From Xyrauchen texanus (taxonomy: Eukaryota; Chordata; Actinopteri; Cypriniformes; Catostomidae), in NCBI RefSeq assembly GCF_025860055.1, contig NC_068297.1, forward strand, positions 9,250,620 to 9,314,619: DNA of 64,000 nucleotides. Reading direction: 5' to 3'. The translations under genes and the position numbers were made by a program. This document shows positions 1 through 12,765 of this stretch, piece after piece; position 1 is the first letter of the stretch; each line of letters starts with the position of its first letter. Under the pieces are notes generated by a model. It saw nothing but the letters and a program-made list of their open reading frames with translations. It had not been told where the DNA came from and did not search any database.

Positions 1-1323
1 CACTGCTTTGTGAGCTACAAGGCTGATTTAATGCTTAAGATTCAAACATGTTCGAATTATTTTCTTTACATTTTGTATTTTGTTCAGTGTTTGTATGAAC
101 GTTTTTAGACAGTGTTTGTCTTGTAAATGCATGTGGATTAACAATGTTGCAGTAGGAGTTTTGATTTTCATTTAGCCATGCCTCTTTAAGCAAAACATGA
201 CATGACTTGACATTTTTTATACTGATTAAGCATATATTTATCTGAAGTCGATCTTTCAATTCTGTATTCTTTAAAAACTGCACAACGGAAGAAAGAAACA
301 TTTCTGTTTGGTCATTTGGGTAGATTGAAAGCTTCATTTTAAAGAGCTGAGACATAGACAAGAGTGAGAACATGTTTCCAATTCCCGTTTAGCATTGTTT
401 ATGTTGCCACAGGAGAAGTGCTCTTTCTGAGTTTTGTTTTGGAGCTTGATATTTGAAGAAATACCTGTAAGTTGATGCTTAGCAACAGGCTTTTGCTTTC
501 TTTAATTTGTGATTTGCTCAGTACAGACTTGTGTTCTGTATTTGAACTGCAGCATTGTTAAAAAGAAAAAAGATATGGTAGATATCAATTTGTCAATTCT
601 TTCGTCAATTTGTTTACTTTTTAAAATGTTTTCCTTATGCACATTTAACTTGAACTTGGTTGAGCAATGACATTTGTGCTGATGGTAAAGATTTGCATCT
701 CACCCTTTGACCGATTTGATGTATCACTTGTAAGAACATGATCAAACTTGCTTTGGAGGTGCTCTGAAGCTATTCATAAGTATTCATGTTCAAGTGCATT
801 TTTTCTTATCTGCTAACACTCTGGGATTATCTTTTAACCTCCTCCCACCAGTTCTGATAACATCTAAGCCATGAAGTCAGAGGCTTCTTATGATTAATAT
901 GCAACGCATATGTGTATGCAATTAAATTGTGAGCACATCGCAGGGTGTATTGTAGTCTTTTATTAGTTTCATATTCGTAACTATTTCAGTTGCACCATGA
1001 GGCATAGATTTTCAGTGTGCCAAACCCTGTTGAACTAATATGAGAAAGATTAAGCCACAATTCCACTTACAAACATGAGAAAGATTAACAAAGCCACAAT
1101 TCACCTTACAAACATGCTATCATACATAGTAAATAAATAGTAATTGTTTTATGAGAATGGAATTGGGTGGCCTGATCAATTCAAGAGCAAATTAGCCTGT
1201 CATATTTAAAAATCTGGTCTTTAATTTAATTGAAACCCCTAAAAACGGGTTAACGTGTGGTTGGTTGACACAAAATACTTGTTTTAAATCATGTTTTAAG
1301 CTGGTATGTTTCAAACTGTCTTA
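1..1323. other. STON2 intron or upstream non-coding DNA
   Basis: No coding exon is recognisable here. The stretch is AT-rich. The longest open frame on the minus strand (112 codons near the left edge) has low-complexity composition and no family resemblance. A small imperfect duplication of about 40 bp, containing 'gagaaagatta', lies around 1039-1117. This DNA is presumably intronic, because the next STON2 exon begins with a splice acceptor and a split codon. Confidence 0.5.
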
Positions 1324-2062
1324 GGGGGCTTTCACACTTGGTTCGATTGCCTGTTCCGAACCCGAGTTCGATTGCTCCCCCCTCCCCCCTGTCCCCGATG
1401 GACTGTGTTCACATTATATATTTGTATCCGAACCGCGGTACGCTTGCGTCATCAAGCTGCAGCTGGTGTGTAATCGTGTTGCTTGATAACCGCGAAATGA
1501 AAAGGTGTCAAAATTCAATGAATAGACTTGCTCGGTTCACATTTGTTCTTCTTTTTTTTAACCTTTGGTTTTGTTTTCAACATCAAGATACAGAAACACA
1601 CTTGCGTCTGTCTGCCGCAAAAATACTGAAATCGTTCAAAAGACAGCGGGCTGTCCGCCCAAGACAATTTTTGCGAAGGCAGAAATCATCTCTCTGCTTG
1701 CAGTGCGTGTGCGTCAATCCCGCTTTTCGTCAAGGTAAGGGTATACACACACACGCACGCACGCACGAAAGTAAACCCTATCCGCTCATTTTGAAAGTGA
1801 CGCGTGTGAGACTGACGACCACATTATACGTCATCAATAGCGGTTCATTTCCGCGGTTTGGTTCGATTGCGTTCATATCAGCAGCGAACCGTACTGGAGT
1901 TCACATGAACCGTACCCCAGACCACCTTTTTAAGCGGACTCGAGTACGGTTCGCGGGTGCGCACCCGAGTTCGGAAGACAGCGTTCACATCATCCAAACG
2001 AACCGAACTCTGACGTCATTCGAACCGGGGTGCGCACCAAAAGTGCTAGTGTGAAAGCCCCC
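1324..2062. mobile_element. 739-bp DNA transposon with 15-bp perfect terminal inverted repeats
   Basis: The ends are GGGGGCTTTCACACT at 1324-1338 and its exact reverse complement at 2048-2062. They are flanked by TA on both sides (1322-1323 and 2063-2064), consistent with a TA target duplication. The interior is unusually CpG-rich for this window, with many TTCG/CGAA and 'cgaacc' motifs in both orientations. A 238-codon open frame (1338-2054, +) spans it almost end to end, but I see no transposase motif. A TA-duplicating family such as ISL2EU or Harbinger-like is possible; the family is not assigned. Confidence 0.75.
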
Positions 2063-2064
2063 TA

Positions 2065-3280
2065 GTTTGCTAATTCCTTTATAAGCATGCAGTTTATAAG
2101 CTCATACTACTTGAGAGACAACATGGAATATTTGTAGAAAATTAGTCATGCCACAGGACCATTATTGAAGGCAAAAGGGGAATTAAACGTGGTAAAATGT
2201 AGAAATAGTTAAAATATAGGCCTATACTTTTCCATTAAACCTAAACACTTGATGTTAAATAATAATTATAATAAAAAAAAATCAATGTACATGTTATGTT
2301 TACTGCCAATGTATGTGTCAAAGTCCAGTGTTCATATGTATGCTCTCAAGGCAATAGCACAGTCATGACAGTTTTCAGAATGTTAGGCAGACAATTCACT
2401 GAGCGCTTTGTTGTATTGGTAGTGAAAGTAGGTCTGAGGTTGGGAATGCTGGTGCCTAGCAACAGGTAAGGACTGTCTCTCTAATTTGGCTGAAGAGAGC
2501 TGGAACAAGCAAGAGTTTCAGCTTGGTTTCAAACTACCTTGAGAGCAAAAGGATTAATTAAATAATTAAATATGATTATGCGATTATTCAAATTTTTGCT
2601 TATATCAGTCTTAGGCACATTCAGAAATACTACAAGTGTGAATTACAACTCAATAGTAGTGAAGTGCATTTTTTGTGTGCTGATAAAGGTGTTCCTTTGA
2701 AATGATAAGTGTATTTTTACTTAGAAAATATGTAGCCACTGTCTTTTGTTGACCAGTGACTAAAAGGAAACCGATTAGTCAGCTCTCCTATTGTTCCTAA
2801 AACTAGATCCTATCTGTCCAAGTGCAAATATTACATAACTTTCAGACTGAAAAATGTACATCGATGTGGTCACACCTCTTCTTGTTAGACAATGTGTGTA
2901 TATTTTAATTAATGCATTAATCTCTTATTTTAAGACATGGGAAGATTGCATATTTACATTATGTATACCTACGAAATGTGGTTGAATGTCTTTCAACCAT
3001 TTCTTAATTTGTTCAGCACCATAGTCCAACCATTGTGACTCCCATTAAAATTATTTTATATATAAATAAACTCACAAGACACTGAGAAGACCAAGGAGGT
3101 CTATCATTCTTTTGTTTATAAGATTACATCTACAGAATCTCTAAACAGAATAACACTCTGCCTTGCTGATAATTTCACAGAGGAAGTACTTCTTTAATGA
3201 AAGTGAATGTAGGAGAGCTCAGATTTGTAATTTCTTCTGAAAATATTGATAAAACCCTGACTTTATTTTGTCTTTGATAG
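2065..3280 (+). other. STON2 intron, 3' part, with splice acceptor
   Basis: No gene or clear repeat seen. The stretch ends in the acceptor AG at 3279-3280, preceded by a weak pyrimidine tract. The reading frame stays open upstream to a TTG at 3268, but the residues before the acceptor have no stonin similarity. Confidence 0.5.
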
Positions 3281-5149
3281 ATTCCTCTGTGTGCCAAGAG
3301 GATGAAGAAATGAACATGGATTCTTACAGCTGGACAACCAACAATCAACACACTAACAGCCAATCGAATGTCTCCTCCAACCGCTTTGCTAGCTGGGTTA
3401 CTTTTGATGATGATGCAGACAATGTTTTCCAGCCTCCAGGGAGGCCTTCTAAAATAAAACTAGACAACTTGAAAAATTCTCCACTTCAGGATGCCAACAG
3501 CAACCTCATTGCCTCTTCCTTTTGCAACCAGGTGACCGAGAGACACATCCTGGACTTGACCCCAGATGGCACCAGTTCCATTTTTGCATTCGAAAGCACA
3601 CTGAACAACAGCGTCCCTTACAACAAGAAGAACCCATTCCTGGATGTTGAATTCTCCAACCTTCAGCCATCCCCTATTAACCCTTTTAGTGCCTACTTTG
3701 ACAAAACAGAGGTGAAAACATCTCAAAACGTTGGCCTGTGCCCAGAGACACCTGATTTAACGGTCAGTTCACCGTTCTTTGGGTATCAAGATGCTGACAT
3801 CAAAAGGGAATCTATAGTTCTTTTTTCAGCAAAGAAGGACTCTGGGAGTGGAAATGAAACTGTCCCATCAGGCTTGCCTGAAGATGGTCTGGATCAGCTC
3901 AGGAAAATACACATCTCTGACCCTGACCGTGGTGGTAGTCCTACCCTACCAGACGATTCTGTGGATGCAGAAGATTCTGATAAATCTGCCTATGAACCAG
4001 ATCACATGACTCCTCTGGAAGGGTGGCCTATGCTGCTACGCATCCCTGAGAAGAAGAATATCATGTCCTCACGTCACTGGGGACCAATTTTTGTAAGGTT
4101 GACAAACAGTGGCCAGCTGCAGCTCTTTTATGAAAAAGGGCTTGACAAGCCCTTCAAAGAGTTCCAGCTGAACTCCCAGCATGAGATATCTGAACCCAAA
4201 CTCCAGAACTACGATGAGAATGGCCGTGTACATACTGTCAGTATTGACCATGTGATTTACAAAGAGAAGAGGAAGATCCAGCCCAAGGTTACGGTAGTTC
4301 ATATGCCTGTGAAAGAGCAAGTTGTAAAGCTTGGGACCACAAACTACCAGGACTTCTCAAGCTTTTGTCATGCCCTGCAGGAGACCCTTGTGGGTCTCTC
4401 TGTAGATAAAGAAGGCCTCAGCTGGCCTACAACTTACACAGAGGAGGAGATCTATGTGGAGGTGAGAGATAACTTCTTTGGAATTCTCTCCAAGGGGGAC
4501 TGTCGTATCTTGGAGCAGTTGGTTTTGACCCGAGTAAACATGCTAGCCTTCTTGAAAGCCTCTCCACCTTGCAGTATTGGCCTCAATGATGTCCAAGTCA
4601 AAGGTAAAGAAGTGGTTTCTCGGCATGACATAATTCCCAACACAACGTCACGTTGGATTCGCCTACGCGACTGTCGACTGCATGAGTGTGCAGATCACTC
4701 AGAATTTGCAGAGTCCGGAGCCATTACTTTTAGCCCACCGATTGGTCGCCGCTTTGAACTGCTACGTTTTCGCACAACGTTCGCAGAAAAAACACTTCCC
4801 TTCACTCTGAGAACAGTCGCTAGCGTCAAGGGCGCGGAAGTGGAGGTGCAGTCCTGGCTGTTGATGTCAACAGGTTTCACATCCAATCGGGATCCTTTGA
4901 CGTTGATACCATGTGAGAATGTTGCAATCCGTTACCCCATACCTGAAATTTGGGCGAAGAACTTTAGGCGCGAGAGTGTGACGGGTGAGAAGTCCATTAA
5001 GGCTCGCTTCAATAAAGGAGCCAGCTTTGGTTCAGCCAGCGTGTCAGGGTCAGAACCATCCATGAGGGTTACGCTCGGCACTGCGAAATATGAACAGGCC
5101 TTTAAGTCTGTCGTGTGGAGGATTAGTCGGCTGCCAGATAAGAACACAG
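3281..5149 (+). CDS. ston2: Stonin-2, large internal exon (NPF region, stonin-homology domain, most of mu-homology domain)
   Basis: Stonin-2 is a cytosolic endocytic adaptor that links synaptotagmin to AP-2 and Eps15/intersectin during clathrin-mediated retrieval of synaptic vesicles. The exon enters in phase 1 (first two bases complete a split codon), carries 622 further codons and leaves in phase 1 at the donor CAG|gtgcga. In order it encodes an acidic QEDEE stretch, one WVTF motif (3394-3405; WVxF motifs bind the AP-2 alpha ear), and two NPF motifs (3631-3639 and 3679-3687), which bind EH domains and separate stonin-2 from stonin-1. The stonin-homology domain starts at GWPMLLRIPEKKNIMSSRHW (4021 on). 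The mu-homology domain starts near EEIYVEVRD (about 4447) and includes AEKTLPFTLRT and GASFGSASVSGSEP. No stop or frameshift interrupts it. By comparison with human stonin-2 (about 900 residues), roughly 190 N-terminal residues are encoded outside the window. The open frame continues to 5460, but residues after 5149 leave the family sequence. Confidence 0.95.
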
Positions 5150-6115
5150 GTGCGACACAATTGCTTTTGTATGAATTTGAAGCATTTGTGTCTTTGTCAA
5201 ATGGTGTGACAGCAGGAATTAAGCAGGAATTTGGTGACTTTTATCCAAATGCCCTCTCTCCAAAACCCTGCTCTCAAAAGACATGTCAGCAAACACAAAC
5301 TTGCAAAATGATAAGCAGAGAGCATTTCAGGTTTGCTAGATTTCTGATTAAAAATGTGGTTAAGTTCCCTGATATTTGCCAGGCATATGAGGTATCATTT
5401 GAAAGCTTAGAATCAGACCTTTTTAGAGAATACCATCACTTTTACATTTATCTTACATAAAATGAGAAAATAAGGCCTGAAAACATCTGTTGCAAATTAG
5501 TGCCCCCTAGAGATTATGAGGAAGAAATTTGAATATAAAAGTCTTTCACATAGCACTTAAATAGACAAGCCATTTGTCGGATGAAAGCTCTCATTGTCAG
5601 GAGTGTGACTATACACTATAAACTGAAATGTAATTTCTGTAAGAGGTCAAATACACACACCTCGTTTATGTGCCAATTGCTGATGTAAGCCCCAAGTAGC
5701 CAAACAATTTTACCTTTGGCAGTTTTCTAAAAACAAAAATATACAGCCATTTTTACATGTCTGTGATCTTGCTTGGCTGAGTAATCCAAAGTTATATCTT
5801 AGATGTCCAGACAAAAATATGCCATCCAGCAGGAAAAGGATGCTAAACAAAACGCCTATTGATGATAAAATGCTATATATCATTGCAAAGGGGAGGATCT
5901 CATCATTCTAATGACACTAGATTGAGCTAGATTAATCTTTAGTCCACTCAGAGGCTAAGATATTCAATGAAACAATGAGGAAGGTGCATGAACTGAAAAT
6001 AAATCTGAATGTCTGTGGAAGCTGTGAGGGCTGAAATGCATTAGAGCGCCACCTACATTCAGATCTTTATATGAGATGTGATGGAATGTGATATAGGAAA
6101 ATGTATCTTTCCTAG

Positions 6116-6410
6116 TTTTTGCTGCTCACATCATTTACTCACCCTCATGTCATATGTATGACTTTCTTCTGCAGAACGAAGACTTTTAGAAAACATATCT
6201 CAGCTCTGTTGGTCCTTACAATGCAAGTGACCAGACCTTTGAAGCTCCAAAAATTACATACTTGCCAGATAAATGTAATCCATAAGAATCCAGTGGTTTA
6301 TTCCATACCTTCAGAAGCATTATAGGTGTGGGTGAGAAACAGATCAATATTTAAGTTTTTTTTTTTACCATAAATCTCCACTCATGTTCAAAATGTAAAA
6401 TAATTTCTTG
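6116..6410. repeat. Interspersed fish repeat (copy A)
   Basis: Shares order and wording with 33455-33740: 'gactttcttctgcagaac', then 'gaagctccaaaaa', then 'gtaatccat', then 'cagataaatatttaag' (in this copy 'cagatcaatatttaag') and 'ataaatctccact'. It is probably a non-autonomous DNA element; no clean termini or target duplication found. Confidence 0.6.
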
Positions 6411-6922
6411 CATAACATCTTATGTGTGCTGGTGAGATGTCAGCTGAATCTGCTTTCCCTGCAGTCACTGATGCTTGTAGGTTAAGATGGAAAAAAGGAG
6501 GCCAGCAGATCAAAAGTGTTTCTTGTCATGTTGTACTTTAATACACTATCACGGTGTAAGCAGAAAGCATAATGTTAATTTATAGAGAAACGCTCAAACA
6601 CAGATTACATTGAGCATGCTTCATGGTCATCTGGGCCCTTTTACTTCTGTGACGTAGACAAAACATTACATGCTAGCGGCCTCTAGCGGCGGATGACTGT
6701 ATAGACCGGCTTATCAATGTCTGCTGGCATGGATACTGAATGCATTTGCCCTGAAATTAATCAACAAACTATAAGCTTAATTGATCAAATCATTAATCAA
6801 TTATTGATTAATAATTAACATCCCTACTATCAAGTAATATCGACCTGTTTCTTTACCATTACTTACAAAATCTTCTATGCAAGAGCAGAGCTGTTATTTG
6901 TCACCCCTGACTTGGAAATTAA

Positions 6923-7454
6923 AGGAATATTCTGGGTTCAATACAAGTTTAATTCAGTTGACTGCATTTTTGGCATAGTGTTGATTACCACACAAATTAA
7001 TTTTCGACTTGTTTTAAAAAAAAAAATAAGCAAAAATCGATGTTACAGTGAAAGGGTCAATTTATTTTTAGGTTTTAAAGGCAGAAATGTGAAGCTAATA
7101 ATTTTATAAAAGCACTTAAATTCATTCTTCTTTCAAAACTCATGTATTATTTGAGCTGTAGAGTTGTTTACATTTTAATTTTTACAGTTTGTTTAAAGTT
7201 TGCTGCTATTACATCGCATGGTAACCAAGTTGAAAAATGAACAGAAAAGGAAGAGATTTTATCACTAAAATCATGTTAACACAAATATTGTTTATGTCAT
7301 GTGGCTATACGAAACAGTGAGTATTGTAATGTTTATGGATTGGCCCCATTCACTTCCATTGTTAGTATCTTACTGTAAGTCAGATTTGTGCAAAAGAAAT
7401 TACCATTATGCCACAAATGCTGTCAATTGAGCTTAACTTATATTAAATGAGGAA
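6923..7454. mobile_element. TTAA-flanked MITE with AGGAATATTC ends
   Basis: Starts 'aggaatattctgggttcaat' just after TTAA and ends 'gaatattcct' just before TTAA. The inner sequence ('cagaaatgtgaagct', 'actcatgtattatttgagctgta', 'ggattggccccattcacttccatt') recurs at 20150-20700 and partly at 21750-21968. TTAA duplication fits piggyBac or Kolobok-type mobilisation. Edges are good to a few bases. Confidence 0.7.
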
Positions 7455-8443
7455 TATTCCTTTAAATCACTCTATTGTCACTGTATTAGGATTTTACTAT
7501 TGCTCGAATTGAAAGGTTCTGCAATAATGTAATTATTATTATTTTAAAATATTGCTAGTCTTTTTGTGCTTTCCCTCTATTGCCATGATTAGTATGGGTA
7601 GTACATTAGAGAGTTTTACAGTGAGTACAAATGGATGTTTTTTGGTGTTGTTGAAGTAATCCTCACATTTTAACAAATCACAATGCAGTGCAGAAAATAA
7701 GCCCTGCCTTTTAAGTGGTGTGAAAATAATCTTTTATCCTGTTTGTTGATTTTCTGGTGTCATAGCAGTAGGTTTCATGTGGCCTCTGCTGGTAGGTTGC
7801 TGTCAATGGCCAGTTCTTTATGCTTTTCAATAGTACATCAGCAGGGATCCCCTCCCCCTTCATGAGTCTGATTGGTTAGACAGAGCTCTGGCTGTCATTA
7901 TCTGTTAGTTCACAGGCTCAGTGTCTGATATCTCCTGAGCTTTACAGCTCAGTAAAATTAGCTTTTTGTTCTTTTTCTCTTTTAACCAAAATGTGTATAT
8001 TTAATGTTGAATTGTTTAGCTTTTTTTTTTTTTTCTTAATTGTTATGATTATAATTTGCTTAAAGTATTTTATAGTATGTTGCATTACGTCTTCAGTCAT
8101 TCACACTATTCTGAAATTATTTTTAAAACTGCATTGTATCATTTCTGCACCACTGTTAGCAGACTCAAACTAATGTTTAGTTTCCCAGACACTCCCCTTT
8201 ACACATTAAACTGGGAAAAGAGAAAGTATTTTACAGTAAATAAAAACATCAGCTTTAAGGGGAACTGAAGCCAGTTCTATGCCACCTATTAATACACGTC
8301 TAAACAGTTCAGTTCAGATCTAATGTTTCAGTTGGAGGGGAAGACTAATTAAAAAAATAGTCTAGTAATTTGCATGAATTAATTATTCACATTAATATTG
8401 CATACCTTACATTTAATAATGTTCTGGATGGTCTTTTCTCTAG

Positions 8444-8646
8444 GGCTGGGACATCCTCATACCTTCTTCTGTCGTTTGGAGCTGGGCTCAGATTGGGAGG
8501 TGCCTCCTAAGTTTCAATGCCAGGTGGAGGTGGAGTTTGATATGCCCTCTGCCTCTGCATCCAAAGCAACTGTGCGCTCTTTGTCTGTAGGGGACAGAAC
8601 TGACTTGAAGAAATGGATCACCTACAAATCACATTACTCCTATCAG
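8444..8646 (+). CDS. ston2: Stonin-2, penultimate coding exon (mu-homology domain)
   Basis: Bounded by acceptor ctctag|GG and donor CAG|gtatgc. Joined in phase to the exon ending at 5149 it reads on through GLGHPHTFFCRLELGSDWEV, then PSASASKATVRSLSVGDRTD and ends KSHYSYQ. This matches the equivalent human stonin-2 segment (GHPHCFFCHLELGSDREVP...SAHYSYQV) closely. It holds the last beta-strands of the mu-homology domain, which binds synaptotagmin. The exon leaves in phase 0. Downstream in-frame sequence (to 8832) has no family similarity and is intron. Confidence 0.95.
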
Positions 8647-8886
8647 GTATGCCGGGTGTGTGTGTATGTGCATGTTAACACAGTACTCAAAGCTATGTTT
8701 ATACAATCTGTTGTGGCCCTGTATAATTACACACTGAAAAATACAATGACCAAAACCCTTCAAAATTACACTTTTGAAAATAGGGATGTACAAAATGACA
8801 TATTTGCAAGATCGACAAGTCGTGTGGAATAATCAACCTGATCTAATTAAATTTACATGAACATGACAACATTTTTGCAATAAAAA

Positions 8887-9062
8887 ATGTACATGCTGTA
8901 TAACACGTTTGGCTGCAGTTTTCAAGTGAAATGTCCAGCTGGAGGCACCAAAAGTGAGGAAAATGGTGTTGTGTTCTCTCAGCATGCCCTGAGATTCGAA
9001 TTTGCGAACTCCAGTGGTGATAGTCAGCATTTGTACTCACTGAGCTACCCAGGCCCCCCAAC
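8887..9062 (-). repeat. tRNA-derived SINE
   Basis: Read on the minus strand it starts 'ggggggcctgggtagctcag' (Pol III A box) and 'aattcgaatc' (B box), then a body ending 'ttggtgcctccagctggaca' and 'tttcactt', 'ctgcagccaaac'. The same 3' body appears on the + strand at 52231-52300 ('ggcgccccgtgcaggacatt'). This tRNA head type is common in fish SINEs. Confidence 0.75.
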
Positions 9063-10596
9063 ATTTTAGCACATTGTAGATTTTTTTTTATATATAGTCC
9101 ACGTATTACATCAATAAATATGATGTCTTGACACACCATATATTATATTTTATATATAGTATACAGTAACATGTTTGTTGTTTACATGCCTAATTTGTAC
9201 TATTTACCAGTATTTACTTAGATATGTAGAACAAGTGCTAAAACAGTACCATCTCTTTAAGACCTGTGGCGGGGAATTTGACAGTAGTGTTTGTTTGGTC
9301 GAATGGCTTCTTTGCCGCATTCATGCTATGTGTGATTAGAATTAAATGTTGCTTTTGTTGTTTTGATAAATAACTGACTGTAGAGAACAAAAAGGATGTT
9401 AAAAGAGACATCATTATTGTCTTTGGACTCTTATTACATAGAAAGTGTTCAGGTTTTTACTCTCAGCACCCAGTGAAAAGATCTCTGTGCTGCATTGCTT
9501 CACCACTACACCGCTCAAACACTGGTGAGTGATATTCAAAAAATCACAAATTTTTTTGTAGCATAAGGGAAGTATTTATGCACATACTGTATGATTGTTG
9601 GGGATTACAGATATAAAGAAAGAGCGATCTTGGCATTTTAGGAATTTAAATTGGGATCGTACAAATGAAGATTAAGTAGAAAATCTATATTTTTTGCCCG
9701 ATCCTAGATCCAAACACTTCAGAGAGGTCCAGCACTGATTTACTGAATAAACTCCTTGAGAATTTGTTAGGAATAAAAAGAAGGTCATGTGACTGAAAAA
9801 CTAGTTCATTGCTGGACTAACCGGCTGACCAATCATCGCATCTGAAATGTTGCTCTGGTCATCCTGAAATACCGGTGTCTAGAAAATCCAAAACCTACAA
9901 AGAGTTTGCAGAGAAAATAAGTCAAAAACAAACTTGAACTTTACAAAAGAGGAGGTATATTGACACTTTTGAAAAATATCTTCTAGATCCGCACGGTTTA
10001 GTCATAAGGATGGATGAACACACATATATAGGGCACCCAGAAGTGTGTGATGTGCTGTCGCTTCCAAACTTGAGACAAAGTTCTTTACAGTGTTTTCTAA
10101 ACCGCCTGTATTTTATTCATAAATCTCTCACAGTGGCTACAATTTCAATGGAAGTGACGATTTCATCCTTTTGAACACTCTTTGATGGAAACACATCTTT
10201 ATTCGCACATTGTTTTTGAGATAATATGGTTTTTCTGCATAAATTAAATTTGCAACTTGGATGGAAATATAGATTGTGATGCCAAAGTAAGTCACTGGTG
10301 ATGCTCACTGAACTGATGGTATCTAATTTTAGCGCTTGTTCTACGTATCAATGCGAACTCAATGTAAATACTTGTTAATAGTAGAAATGGTGCATTTATA
10401 CAGCAAACATATAACAATTGAATGTGAAATTACTGTATATATCTATACACATTTAGAGGGGTATCATACATTATGAAATATTTGAAATTCAACAAACACT
10501 AAAAATGTAATTTAACAACAAGGCTCCTGCAGCATTAATGCAGGTGTTTAGTGAAACCAATGCAAAGCCCGGATCAATGAACCATACACATATAGA

Positions 10597-11437
10597 GGAT
10601 TGGTGGAGTAACGGAATACATGTAACGGATTACATAATTAAAATATAAGTATCTGTATTCCACTACAGTCACAATTTAAATAATTGGTAATTAGAATACA
10701 GTTACGTTCAAAATTATTTTGATTACTGAAGAGATTACTTTGCATTTTATTGTCAATTGTTTCATTAAATATATAGTCCTTTCAGATGGAAAACATTTAT
10801 ACTTCTAAATGATGCGATCCAAAGTGCATTTGAGCAGCAGTGAAACTTTATGATGTGTACCATTCATACGAGCAGACAGAGAAGTAAATTTGAAGTAAGT
10901 TTGAAATTTGGAGCACAAGAAATAGAAATAAACCTTGTGTAAATTGTCAGCTTTACACTAAGCCAAATTGCTATTTCTAGCCATTTACATGCACATGTTA
11001 CCAGGCACGATCATATTTTATATCAAGAAAATTCATGTTGGATCATAAGAAATTCTAGTAAAACCTTTGATATTAGGGCATAAATCATATTTTTAAATGA
11101 CTATAAATAAATAATGTTTGTATTGTTTTACTGTAAAAATCATATAAAATAAACAAGATCAGTTAGATTAATCTTGTTTTAGAAACAACACTGCATAAGA
11201 TATTTAGGTTTTTCAGAGAATGTATTTTTAACATGTGTATTTTGTCTTACTGTACTGGAAGAGTTTTTATAGTCAAAACAAGTGAAAAAATCTACCAGTG
11301 CTGAAGAAGTAATCCAAAGTATTTAGAATACATTACTGACCTTGAGTAATCTAACGAAATATGTTACAAGTTACATTTTACAGCATGTATTTTGTAATCT
11401 GTAGTGGAATACATTTTAAAAGGAACCCTCACAACAC
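10597..11437. mobile_element. Probable MITE with inverted ends
   Basis: Left end 'ggtggagtaacggaatacat' and 'gtaacggattac'; right end 'gtaatctgtagtggaataca' then 'ggaaccctcacaacactg'. The ends are approximate inverted copies. No target duplication confirmed. A similar degraded motif set (stretches of 'gtaat'/'attac') lies near 33130-33300. Confidence 0.4.
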
Positions 11438-12061
11438 TGTACCGGTACATATATATATGTATATATATATTGTATATATACACTGCTCTGTACAATTGTG
11501 GTGAGAAGAATAACATCTCAGAATTCTATTCTGAGATACGGGGTTGGTGCTCTTTTGGCAGCACGAGGGGTACCTATCACTGACGTGCGGTCTGGGTAGG
11601 CAAACTAGGCACTGCCTACCCTGCCAAAATTCAAAAATAAAATGTTTATTAAATAATAAACTTGTATTTGTATTTTTACTTTTTATTCTTCTGATTTATA
11701 TATGCAATATGTGTATTATTCCAATTGTTTAGACGTTATGATGACAAATGTAGCAGTTACGCATAATCAACTAAAAACAAATGGTAGAATAAGCAGTGCT
11801 TTTACGGTCCATTCATTGCAGACGACACGCGGAAAACCCATGTTGCGCATGCGCACTTCGATCCTGTATTCTTTAACATGTACGGCAAAAAGCACAAATC
11901 TGCTGTGCCTTTTGACGTAAATATGTTATGCCCGTAATCATCTCCGTTACGTATCAGACATGGACCAATTAAAATCGAGATATTCCTGGACATTTGCGTA
12001 GCTAACGTCATTACACCACAGCTAGCGTACATGCCTAATCCCCGCCATTTTCAAAATCAAA

Positions 12062-12433
12062 ATGACAGCACCGGCCGTAATCACGGAATTAAGAAATTTT
12101 TCCAAACTCGATTTTAATTCCAAATATGAGTTAATTGCAAGAGGGAGGTCTACGCCAGCCTTAGATTGACTAGTACAGCAAAAGGGCCCAAAAATTATCC
12201 GATCATTTCAAACTGATTGGTATGTAAGAAAAGATTGGCTATGTGGCTGTGCTAACAATCAGCGGCTGTACTGCTATCCCTGCCTGCGTTTTTCAACCAG
12301 TCAGACTGTTTGGACTTCAGCGGGATATTGTGATTTGAACAACCTGCCCACAGCTTTAACCAAGCATGAAAAGTCGTCAGCTCACATCCAGTGTCAAATT
12401 ACACAGAAAACCTTTGGAAAAATCTCGGATTGA
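12062..12433 (+). pseudogene. TTF-type zinc-finger exon of a hAT transposase (broken)
   Basis: Translated from the ATG at 12062 the frame gives 35 residues, an in-frame TGA at 12167-12169, then a recognisable TTF zinc finger: DWYVRKDWLCGCANNQRLYC, YPCLRF and LTKHEKSSAHIQC. It ends at TGA 12431. TTF fingers sit at the N-terminus of ZMYM/hAT-type transposases and bind DNA. The upstream TPALD block also fits this family. The premature stop and absence of the catalytic domain mark it as a relic of the surrounding hAT element, not a host gene. Family assignment rests on the spaced Cys/His pattern and the hAT-length target duplication. Confidence 0.7.
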
Positions 12434-12722
12434 CCTTGCACTTGACAAGCAAAAGAAGCTGAATATAACCTGCACCACCACCACCACCACGCAATGACTG
12501 TTTTTAAGGTGACAATCTGTTACACATTTGAAGATGTACTGTATATTGAAGATTGTTGTATTGTATCTTCTGTTATAAAGATGAAATTGCACATACAAAA
12601 ATAAGCACATAATGTTGTAAAAAATAAACAACTTATGTTCTGTTATATGTTCTGTGTTTTGACTACTGAATTTTGTATAATAATATCTAATGAAGATATA
12701 TTAACAAAATGTGTGTGCATGC

Positions 12723-12723
<1 letters not shown>

Positions 12724-12761
<38 letters not shown>
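12724..12761. repeat. (GA)n microsatellite
   Basis: About 19 uninterrupted GA units inside the hAT element. Confidence 0.98.

Positions 12762-12765
<4 letters not shown>

Larger units (their letters stand above)
5150..8443 (+). other. STON2 intron (3.3 kb)
   Basis: Donor gtgcga at 5150, acceptor ttttctctag ending at 8443. The frame stays open for 103 codons into the intron. Two repeats are annotated separately (6116-6410 and 6923-7454). The remaining DNA is AT-rich with no other feature seen. Confidence 0.85.

Noticed and set aside
3268..3280. Open frame upstream of the STON2 exon (TTG start)
   Set aside because: TTG is not a plausible start here. An acceptor AG at 3279-3280 and family similarity beginning right after it mark an intron boundary.
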